In this document: positions 1 to 4,685 of the stretch, in pieces
Layout of the letters: each line of letters begins with the position of its first letter
How positions within the stretch are numbered: the first letter of the stretch is position 1
Assembly: GCA_022573935.1 (NCBI GenBank)
Contig: JACZTE010000085.1
Coordinates: 1-5,517, forward strand
From: Chloroflexota bacterium
GTDB lineage: Bacteria; Chloroflexota; Dehalococcoidia; DSTF01; RBG-16-68-14
DNA: 5,517 nt
Direction: 5' to 3'
Notes under the pieces: generated by a model
The model's input: the letters and a program-made list of their open reading frames with translations, nothing else
Database searches by the model: none
Told to the model about the DNA's origin: nothing
Position numbers and translations under genes: made by a program

Positions 1-525
1 CCACGTTCCTACCTCAACAACTTGCAGCGCAGAGCCGGCATCGCGGCTCACGTAGAGCAGTGTGGCGTCTCGGCTAAAGAGCACGTCATGGGGGCGCTGC
101 CCGATGGCGAGCCGCGCAACCTCCACGAGAGCCCGCGAATCTACGATAGAGACCTCGCCGGCGGAAGGCGAGCTGACGGCGATCCAGCGGCCGTCGGGGG
201 AGACCGCCAGGTTGTGCGCCCCCGGGACCGTCGGGATCACGGCGATGGGCTCGTCATCCAGACCGCGGAAGACGTGAAGGGCTCCGTCCGCCTCCGACGT
301 AACAAAGAGGAGGGTCGAGGGCGGGGGAGGGAGCGGCGTTCCCGTGGCCTCCGGCGCCGTAGCCGGCGTCGGAGAGCGGATCTCCACCTCCTCCGCTGTA
401 GCAGGGGTGTTGGGTGATACTGTCGCGGATGGTGGTGCTCGGGAGCCTCCGCAGGCCGCCGCCAGGGAGATCAAGACGGCAACCGTCGCGAGCTTCACGC
501 ATCCGAGTGCTATCAGTGTACGCAT
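1..525 (-). CDS. Lipoprotein with YVTN/YncE-type beta-propeller, partial (3' end outside window)
   Basis: The frame is open from an ATG at 525 to the window edge, giving 175 visible residues and no stop. Residues 1-24 form a lipoprotein signal peptide: Arg at 2, a hydrophobic core, then Ala-Ala-Ala-Cys with the lipidated Cys at 25, followed by Gly-Gly-Ser. Residues 26-72 are a Pro/Thr/Ala-rich linker. From about residue 71 the pattern is beta-propeller: 'AVSPDGRWIAVSS', then 'GEVSIVDS', then 'RPHDVLF' and 'LLYVS', the strand rhythm of YVTN/YncE repeats. The family forms seven-bladed surface or periplasmic propellers that bind proteins or ligands; the ligand here cannot be read. The shift from low-complexity linker to regular blades in one frame argues strongly for real coding. 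The Shine-Dalgarno is weak (AGG four bases before ATG). The next gene upstream on this strand ends 165 bp away, so separate transcription is likely. Confidence 0.86.
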   Translation of the reverse strand, partial: MRTLIALGCVKLATVAVLISLAAACGGSRAPPSATVSPNTPATAEEVEIRSPTPATAPEATGTPLPPPPSTLLFVTSEADGALHVFRGLDDEPIAVIPTVPGAHNLAVSPDGRWIAVSSPSAGEVSIVDSRALVEVARLAIGQRPHDVLFSRDATLLYVSRDAGSALQVVEVGTW

Positions 526-558
526 CTCGCCTGGTTCATCCTCTGGGGCCAGTATCGC

Positions 559-589
559 ACTATACGGTGGTGATGACTGCGGGCGGCAA
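559..589 (-). promoter_or_regulatory. Possible sigma70-type promoter for the propeller lipoprotein
   Basis: On the minus strand TTGCCG (589-584) is followed after 19 bases by TATAGT (564-559), about 34 bases before the ATG at 525. The boxes match consensus moderately, but the spacer is longer than ideal. The rest of the 526-690 gap shows only a short stem (629-647) and no convincing gene. Confidence 0.25.
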
Positions 590-690
590 CCGCGATAACC
601 GTGGGCAGCGAAGGCCGACGACTCGAAACCCAGTGCCTCCGCCTGGGACGCTGCGCTCCAAACGTGGTCTCTACAGTCGCGAGTCTAAGC

Positions 691-1197
691 CTAGCCGACT
701 GGAAGGGGGCAAGATCCGGCGACCGCCCGAGCTCGTAGGCGAAGGGTCCACGCCAGCAGCCCGAGCGAGGCCAGGCCGATGTAGAGCTGGGCCGGCCCGA
801 AGAAGGTGAGTGCTCCCGATGTACCCAGCAGCAGCACGACAAACTTGTTACAGATCGGGCAGCCCACTGCCAGATAGGAAAGAAACCCGCCTGAGAGGGC
901 TTTCCCCTCGCCTCCCGACGCTGCGGGCAGCGCGTAACTGCCAGCGATAAGACCGGCCAGAACAGCCGTCGCACCCCAGATCGCGTAGTCCTCCACCCGG
1001 ACGGGGATCATCCGAATGAAGAACGGCGTATCGATGATGTCTGCCGGCACGCCGATGATCACGAGGGTCACTGCTGCACCTAGCGCCGCCACCAGCCAAC
1101 TGCGCGGGCCGAACAGGCGAATTGCCCGCCAGATCTCTGTGATCTGTACGTGCAACCCCGCTCGAGACGTGTCGAATCTGTCTTCCAGCCTAGTCAC
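691..1197 (-). CDS. Conserved four-helix membrane protein with CPxCNK motif, function unknown
   Basis: This is a 168-residue integral membrane protein. The first 30 residues are polar and probably cytoplasmic. Hydrophobic segments lie at about 34-52, 71-90, 104-125 and 135-155. The third contains 'SYLAVGCPICNKFVVLLLG', placing Cys113 and Cys116 inside or at the edge of the membrane. A second marker is 'IRMIPVRVEDY' (61-71) between helices 1 and 2. I recall uncharacterised actinobacterial and Chloroflexota proteins with the same layout (helix, 'R.TPV..WxY', helix, 'FLAVGCPxCNK', helix), so the family is probably real, but I know no assigned function. A CPxC in a membrane helix suggests metal binding or thiol redox chemistry; that is inference. 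The start is GTG at 1197. No in-frame ATG, GTG or TTG lies between it and the stop codon at 1273-1275; TTG at 1155 is the next option. It ends with TAG at 691-693. Confidence 0.78.
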   Translation of the reverse strand: MTRLEDRFDTSRAGLHVQITEIWRAIRLFGPRSWLVAALGAAVTLVIIGVPADIIDTPFFIRMIPVRVEDYAIWGATAVLAGLIAGSYALPAASGGEGKALSGGFLSYLAVGCPICNKFVVLLLGTSGALTFFGPAQLYIGLASLGLLAWTLRLRARAVAGSCPLPVG

Positions 1198-1248
1198 CGG
1201 CCTGCCGCCTTCATCGTTCCCGTCGTAACCCTCGCTCCTCGATTCGAG

Positions 1249-1268
1249 CGCGACGCTATCCTGTCGCG
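1249..1268. other. Short perfect stem-loop in the gap before the membrane-protein gene
   Basis: CGCGAC (1249-1254) and GTCGCG (1263-1268) form a six-base-pair stem with an eight-base loop. It lies in the 154-bp gap between the secreted-protein gene and the membrane-protein gene, close to the predicted start of the latter's transcript. No T-run follows on either strand, so it is not a standard intrinsic terminator. It could be a 5' leader structure or chance in GC-rich DNA. Confidence 0.25.
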
Positions 1269-1269
1269 G

Positions 1270-1298
1270 AGTTTACTGACTAATCGCAGGACGATCAA
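1270..1298 (-). promoter_or_regulatory. Possible sigma70-type promoter for the CPxCNK membrane protein
   Basis: On the minus strand TTGATC (1298-1293) is followed after 17 bases by TAAACT (1275-1270). Each box matches consensus at four of six positions and the spacing is ideal. Transcription would start near 1263, giving a leader of about 65 bases before the GTG at 1197. It suggests that this gene has its own promoter rather than depending on read-through. Confidence 0.33.
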
Positions 1299-1351
1299 TG
1301 CAATGTGCTCGCCCTGTGGTAGCTAGCAACACAAGCTGCGAGAGACGGTCT

Positions 1352-3232
1352 CTACACGCAGGTGTGGCCGAACTGGCGCAGCACGGAGAGGAAGTCGGAC
1401 AAACCGATCGACCCGTCCGCTGGCAATTCGTCCCACGGATCGCCTCCCGGCGCTTGTCCGCCTCGGTCGGCTAGTGCCCAGTACTCCCCTGCCGGCGGCT
1501 CTGGCCCGTCCGGATCGAGCGTCAACGGGTCGCCCACAGTGCCGAAGTGTCGGAGCACGGCTAGGAAGTCGAGGAGGCCGACAGCGCGGTCGCGGTTGGG
1601 GTCGAAGAAATCCCAGAAGTTGGCTGAGTCGCGGCGGCCGCCCAGGTTGGCGTTGTCGCCCAACTCCTGACTGTTCGTGCAGCCATCCCCGTCGGAGTCG
1701 ATGTTGTCCGGGCTGAGCGGGTCAGTCCCCAGGGCCAGCTCCTCAAGGTTCGTCAGGCCGTCCCCATCCGGGTCCTCGTCCCCGTCAGGCGTGCCGTTGC
1801 CATCGCTGTCCAACGCGTTCGGATTCGTATCGGTGCTTACCTCCATAAAGTTCGGGATGCCATCGCCATCTGCATCCGCGCACTTGATGCCGACATCAAG
1901 GTCAGTCACCGGCGGCGGGATCTCCACTGCGATGCTCGTAACCGAGGTGCAGCCCAGCTTCGCTACATTCACTCGATAGACACCAGGCGCCACGTCCCAG
2001 GCGTATCTGCCATCTAACCCGGTTAGCTCAGGATTCAGGACAGGGTCCTTTAGCATCGGGTCGAGCGGCGCAACCCCAAAGACGCCGGGAGAGAGCTCTA
2101 CCTGCAGCGTCACCGTCGCTCCAGGTATCGAGAGCCCTGAGTTCGTATCGAAGACACGCCCGCTGGGATCGATGAGCACTGGATTGATCACAATCTTGCC
2201 GATTTCGACACCATCAACCAGGCAGACGACTCCACCAAGGGATAGGAGTGTGTGGGTAAAGGTGGTGCGGCCCTTGCCAGCGGCGATGTCCGAATCGTAC
2301 CAAGCGTACTGGAATCGCAGGACGACCTGGGCGTTCGGGTCGTTCGGGTCGCAAACCCACTGGACGACGGATCCCGCACGAATGAGCGCCTTGCTGCCGG
2401 CAACGGACCAGGCGCCCAGTACCGTGAAGACCGCCTGCGGCGCCTGAATAGTGGCCGGGCAGGCGGCGCCGGTGTCTTGCGTCCAGCGCAGATTATCGAG
2501 GAAGACGGCGGAGTCATAGATCGAATCGCCCAGGTCCTGGATGTAGAAGACGACCTGGATCTTCTCGCCTGAGATCACCGGGACGCTCGCCGTTAGCAGG
2601 TCGGTGGCGCCGTCGTAGGTCGTTCCTGTGCCGCCGTGGAATGCCACCGCCGAACTTACATCCATCACGCTGGAATCGACGGGGTCCCGAGCGATGTTGC
2701 TGTCCGACGGCGATACGACGATCTGATTGCCTACGATGCTGAACGATTTTGCGCCGATCTGCACCACGAAGCCGTCGTTGAATTCCGTACCCACGAACTC
2801 CGGGAACTCCTCGGAGAAGAAGGCCCAGTCGAAGCGCATGCAGGTGGCGTCCAGTGGAGCTACCAGCGTCAGGTCTAGCTGGACCATGTCGTAGCCATCT
2901 TGATTGTTCAAACCATCTAGCTCTGTCGAGAGGTCTTCTTCATCATTCGGAAGCTTCGCGTCCGCTGCGACCCCTGTGCTCAAGATGAGGAACGTGTCGC
3001 CCTCGGTCGGAAAGGAGGGGTTGCCCAGCGGCCCCGTATGTACGGCGATGCCCCTTAGGTCGCTGTCGTTGAACGAAACAGACTGGATCTTTCCGCTATC
3101 AATGTCCAGGGCCGCTGCCGCTGCTTGCGGCGTGCCTCCCGCTTCCGTTCGATCGCTCCACGCCATCGACAAGGCGATGACGACGATACCTGTGAGGGTT
3201 GCGAAACCTGCGCGCAGCAACAAGGTTCTCAT
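1352..3232 (-). CDS. Secreted choice-of-anchor L protein with TSP3-like and dockerin-like repeats
   Basis: This 626-residue exported protein has several modules. Residues 1-31 are a Sec signal peptide with probable cleavage after 'TEA'. Residues about 45-250 match the choice-of-anchor L domain: 'LILSTG' (82-87), 'FFSEEFPEFVGTEFNDGF' (138-155) and 'DSIYDSAVFLDNLRW' (236-250) are its hallmarks. Residues about 352-449 look like a carboxypeptidase-regulatory or Ig-like beta-sandwich ('GRVFDTNSGLSIPGATVTL'). Residues 452-522 carry Asp-rich thrombospondin type-3-like motifs ('DADGDGIPN', 'DSDGDGCTN'), typical calcium binders. The C-terminus has two dockerin-like units, 'DPNRDRAVGLLDFLAVLRHFG' without its last residue at 544-563 and 'DGSIGLSDFLSVLRQFG' at 606-622. 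The first has Asp544, Asn546, Asp548 and Asp555 at EF-hand positions; the second is degenerate. No LPXTG, PEP-CTERM or C-terminal helix is present, so attachment may use the dockerin-like end. A surface or matrix role is likely; no enzymatic motif is seen. The start is supported by a strong ribosome binding site. Confidence 0.92.
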   Translation of the reverse strand: MRTLLLRAGFATLTGIVVIALSMAWSDRTEAGGTPQAAAAALDIDSGKIQSVSFNDSDLRGIAVHTGPLGNPSFPTEGDTFLILSTGVAADAKLPNDEEDLSTELDGLNNQDGYDMVQLDLTLVAPLDATCMRFDWAFFSEEFPEFVGTEFNDGFVVQIGAKSFSIVGNQIVVSPSDSNIARDPVDSSVMDVSSAVAFHGGTGTTYDGATDLLTASVPVISGEKIQVVFYIQDLGDSIYDSAVFLDNLRWTQDTGAACPATIQAPQAVFTVLGAWSVAGSKALIRAGSVVQWVCDPNDPNAQVVLRFQYAWYDSDIAAGKGRTTFTHTLLSLGGVVCLVDGVEIGKIVINPVLIDPSGRVFDTNSGLSIPGATVTLQVELSPGVFGVAPLDPMLKDPVLNPELTGLDGRYAWDVAPGVYRVNVAKLGCTSVTSIAVEIPPPVTDLDVGIKCADADGDGIPNFMEVSTDTNPNALDSDGNGTPDGDEDPDGDGLTNLEELALGTDPLSPDNIDSDGDGCTNSQELGDNANLGGRRDSANFWDFFDPNRDRAVGLLDFLAVLRHFGTVGDPLTLDPDGPEPPAGEYWALADRGGQAPGGDPWDELPADGSIGLSDFLSVLRQFGHTCV

Positions 3233-3238
3233 CCTGCT

Positions 3239-3244
3239 CCTCCT
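3239..3244 (-). promoter_or_regulatory. Strong Shine-Dalgarno of the choice-of-anchor L gene
   Basis: The minus strand reads AGGAGG at 3244-3239, six bases before the ATG at 3232. It is the strongest ribosome binding site in the window and fixes the start of this gene. Confidence 0.85.
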
Positions 3245-3336
3245 AACATAGAGTCGTCAGCCTGGAAGGGAGTGGAGGTGCTAGCGTGTCCACGGGTCGC
3301 CTTCCTTGCTCCCGACGCGGCTACTGCTAACGGCGT

Positions 3337-3358
3337 GGCGCCCAGCTCGGTAGGCGCC
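3337..3358 (-). other. Stem-loop in the 5' leader of the choice-of-anchor L mRNA
   Basis: GGCGCC (3353-3358) and GGCGCC (3337-3342), each self-complementary, form a six-base-pair all-GC stem with a ten-base loop. It would lie roughly 11-32 bases into the transcript predicted from the promoter at 3376-3403, within a leader of about 137 bases. It may stabilise the 5' end. I compared the leader with the c-di-GMP-I and cobalamin riboswitch cores as I remember them and saw no match. Confidence 0.35.
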
Positions 3359-3375
3359 GGAGTATTGCTACGTCA

Positions 3376-3403
3376 ATTATACGACCTGTATTGGCGCGGT
3401 CAA
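3376..3403 (-). promoter_or_regulatory. Strong sigma70-type promoter for the choice-of-anchor L gene
   Basis: On the minus strand TTGACC (3403-3398, five of six consensus) is followed after 16 bases by a perfect TATAAT (3381-3376). Transcription should start near 3369. It fires away from fur; the two -35 boxes face each other 33 bases apart. The Fur-type operator does not reach this promoter, so direct control of this gene by that site is unlikely. Confidence 0.65.
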
Positions 3404-3436
3404 CTGTCAGCCACGAGCTCATCCGCACACGTATGG

Positions 3437-3465
3437 TTGACACAAGCTGTCGGCTAACTGATACT
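3437..3465 (+). promoter_or_regulatory. Sigma70-type promoter of fur-family gene, probably giving a leaderless mRNA
   Basis: A perfect -35 TTGACA (3437-3442) is followed after exactly 17 bases by GATACT (3460-3465, four of six to TATAAT). Seven to eight bases further lies the A of the fur ATG (3473). The transcript would therefore begin at or within a base of the start codon. No Shine-Dalgarno precedes the ATG, which fits leaderless translation. Confidence 0.62.
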
Positions 3466-3473
3466 TAGTCTCA
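3459..3473 (+). promoter_or_regulatory. Fur-family 7-1-7 operator over the fur promoter
   Basis: TGATACTTAGTCTCA is a 7-1-7 inverted repeat: TGATACT, one central T, AGTCTCA, with a single mismatched pair. This is the usual architecture of Fur/Zur/PerR-type boxes, although the bases differ from the E. coli Fur box. It covers the -10 hexamer, the start site and the first base of the ATG, so binding should block transcription. Two near-identical copies occur just past the gene, which makes chance unlikely. The metal sensed is not shown by the site. Confidence 0.7.
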
Positions 3474-3904
3474 TGTCGGATCTCGACCTGATCATTCAGC
3501 GCCTGGAGCTGCGCGGGCATCGCATCACCGCCAGCCGAAGGCGGGTGCTGGAGGCGCTGCTGGACGCGCCAGCCCACTTCACGGTCGATGACGTGTTGCG
3601 TCAGGCATCCGATGTCGGCCGCGCCACCGTCTTTCGCACCATGAAGCTCCTGCAGGACCTGAACGTGGTCTGCCGGGTGATGATGGAGAACGGCAGCCTT
3701 CACTATCGGCTCAGCACCCGCGGCCACCACCATCACCTCGTCTGTCGCTCCTGCGGGCAGGTGGCCGATTTCGCCAACTGCGACGTCTCTTCGCTCATCG
3801 ACCAGCTTGCCCGAAGCACGGACTACCAGATCGAAGGGCACTGGCTGGAGGTGTACGGCCGCTGCGCTTCGTGCCGCGCGTCGGAGCAGGCGGTGGCCGG
3901 CTGA
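3473..3904 (+). CDS. Fur-superfamily metal-responsive transcriptional repressor
   Basis: This 143-residue protein is a normal-length Fur family member. Residues about 1-82 are the winged-helix DNA-binding domain: 'LELRGHRITASRRRVLEALL' at 11-30 and the recognition helix region 'GRATVFRTMKLL' at 49-60. The C-terminal half is the dimerisation and metal domain. 'GHHHHLVCRSCG' (84-95) supplies the His cluster and the first Cys pair (Cys91, Cys94). 'CASC' (131-134) supplies the second pair, together the structural zinc site. Cys103 in 'FANCD' is an extra possible ligand. Family members bind Fe, Zn, Mn, Ni or sense peroxide; the CxxC pairs and Cys103 lean towards a zinc-type (Zur) role, but sequence alone does not decide. 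It is divergent from the secreted-protein gene. The operator at 3459-3473 over its own promoter predicts autorepression. The ATG at 3473 is favoured by family alignment and the promoter position. Confidence 0.93.
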   Translation: MSDLDLIIQRLELRGHRITASRRRVLEALLDAPAHFTVDDVLRQASDVGRATVFRTMKLLQDLNVVCRVMMENGSLHYRLSTRGHHHHLVCRSCGQVADFANCDVSSLIDQLARSTDYQIEGHWLEVYGRCASCRASEQAVAG

Positions 3905-3928
3905 CGGACGTATTCGCATGGGACAAAC

Positions 3929-3943
3929 TGAGACTAAGTATCG
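3929..3943 (-). promoter_or_regulatory. Downstream Fur-type operator, copy 1
   Basis: Read on the minus strand this is CGATACTTAGTCTCA, identical to the fur promoter operator at 14 of 15 positions; the first base is C instead of T. It sits in repeat copy 1. I see no good promoter hexamers placed around it on either strand. Confidence 0.55.
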
Positions 3944-3973
3944 AAATAGTGAAGGTATTCGCATGGGGGAAAC

Positions 3974-3988
3974 TGAGACTAAGTATCG
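3974..3988 (-). promoter_or_regulatory. Downstream Fur-type operator, copy 2
   Basis: This has the same 15 bases as copy 1, 45 bp further on, in repeat copy 2. The centre-to-centre distance is about four helical turns, which would place two dimers on roughly the same face of the DNA. Its natural target would be a gene starting soon after 3990, but none with an intact start is present. Confidence 0.55.
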
Positions 3989-4048
3989 AACGCGGCCTGG
4001 CGTACGGCGCCCGCCGCGATGGCCGCTGCTCACTGATCCACTGAGATG

Positions 4049-4103
4049 CGGATTTCGAGTTTCAGGCAGGTGAAATATCACAAATCCGTGCACAACTTTT
4101 TTT
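4049..4103 (+). terminator. Possible weak intrinsic terminator downstream of fur
   Basis: CGGATTT (4049-4055) pairs with AAATCCG (4082-4088), and inside it TTTCA (4060-4064) pairs with TGAAA (4071-4075). Eight bases later comes a run of seven T (4097-4103). The stem is AT-rich, interrupted by an internal loop, and too far from the T-run for a classic terminator. The T-run also marks the point where hydrolase-like sequence begins, so it may simply be junction sequence. Confidence 0.28.
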
Positions 4104-4685
4104 CGCGCGGACCCGGATGCCACGACGATTCCAGCGATCGCGGGAAAGCTGATCGAGGACTATCTGAACGGTGCCGTGTACGGGCCACTGAGAATGGACG
4201 ACAGCTACAACCATAGGGCCGGGCACGAGGTCGACGGGAAGCTCGACAGGATGGGTGCCGTTTACTACCGGCGCGGTGAGGGCGGCGATTGGATGCCGGG
4301 TGGCACGCCTGGAGGGCCGGTCCCGTACCCCTTCGCGCGTGGCTCTGGCGGGATGATCTCGACGGCTTGGGACTACGCGATCTTCGCCCAGGCCTTCCTC
4401 AACGGTGGCATCTACGACGGCCAGCGCATTCTCACGGAGGAGAGTGTGCGCACAATGACTTCACCGAAGAGCCACATCGATGGTGAAGGTGATGCCGCGT
4501 CGTACTACGGCTACGGTTGGAGGCTCTCCGACGGCACGTACGGCCACGGTGGCTCGGACGGAACCAATGCCTGGATCGACCCCGAGCGCGAGATCATCGG
4601 GTTGGTCTTCACGCAGACGCCGAGGGGACCTAACCCGCTGCGGCGGTTTCGCGAGTTGGTGAATCTGTCGATCGAGGGACGCTAG
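4104..4685 (+). pseudogene. Beta-lactamase-fold serine hydrolase, 5'-truncated remnant
   Basis: About 193 residues of the C-terminal half of a class C beta-lactamase-like (PF00144 type) serine hydrolase are present. Family-like sequence begins near 4110 ('ADPDATTIPAIAGKLIEDYL') and runs through 'RMDDSYNH', 'ARGSGGMISTAWDYAIF', 'FLNGGIYDG' and 'YGYGWRLSDGTYGHGGSDGT' to 'IIGLVFTQ', ending with TAG at 4683-4685. 'HGG' is the usual third active-site motif. The N-terminal part carrying the nucleophilic Ser in SxxK and the Tyr motif is absent. In frame, a TGA at 4071-4073 lies upstream and no ATG, GTG or TTG precedes the GTG at 4176, which falls inside the conserved domain and cannot be a natural start. 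The other two forward frames before 4104 show no missing part, so this is a truncation rather than a simple frameshift. The protein is very unlikely to be active. Confidence 0.8.

Larger units (their letters stand above)
3910..3990 (+). repeat. Two tandem 36-bp direct repeats, 45-bp period, just after fur
   Basis: Copy 1 is 3910-3945 and copy 2 is 3955-3990, separated by nine bases. They agree at 34 of 36 positions; the only differences are at unit positions 14-15 (AC versus GG). The first begins five bases after the fur stop. Each starts GTATTCGCATGGG and ends ACTGAGACTAAGTATCGAA, the latter containing the Fur-type operator. The sequence around the copies is not repeated. Confidence 0.93.

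Noticed and set aside
254..502. Minus-strand 82-codon frame and plus-strand frames at 22-417 and 344-598
   Set aside because: They overlap the propeller lipoprotein, which has a signal peptide, linker and blade motifs in one continuous frame. The others give Arg/Gly-rich translations typical of shadows.
629..647. Stem CCCAG/CTGGG followed by TTT as terminator of the membrane-protein gene
   Set aside because: The stem has only five pairs, the loop nine bases, and only three T follow. This is common by chance in GC-rich DNA.
681..690. GAGTCTAAGC as a partial copy of the fur operator upstream of the lipoprotein gene
   Set aside because: Only the central bases resemble the operator and there is no second half-site.
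1341..1353. AGAGAC-G-GTCTCT palindrome overlapping the stop of the secreted-protein gene, as another Fur-type operator or a terminator
   Set aside because: Arm spacing differs from the 7-1-7 element (GAGAC and GTCTC are one base apart instead of three). No T-run follows on the minus strand, so it is not a terminator either.
3910..3990. Two-repeat CRISPR array
   Set aside because: Only two copies exist, the spacer would be nine bases, and no cas gene is nearby. The repeat contains the fur operator.
4065..4085. GGTGAAATATCACA as a CRP/FNR- or Rex-like site
   Set aside because: The half-sites GTGA/TCAC are separated by four bases, not the six expected for CRP, and the Rex pattern is not met.
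3419..4123. Long minus-strand open frame (234 codons) antisense to the whole fur gene
   Set aside because: The plus strand encodes an unmistakable Fur protein in this interval. The antisense translation shows no domain and has low-complexity stretches made by the repeats; GC-rich genes often leave such open antisense frames.
4176..4685. GTG at 4176 as a genuine start of a 169-residue hydrolase
   Set aside because: The same frame keeps family-like sequence for about 22 codons upstream ('IPAIAGKLIEDYL'), so the GTG is internal. No Shine-Dalgarno precedes it.
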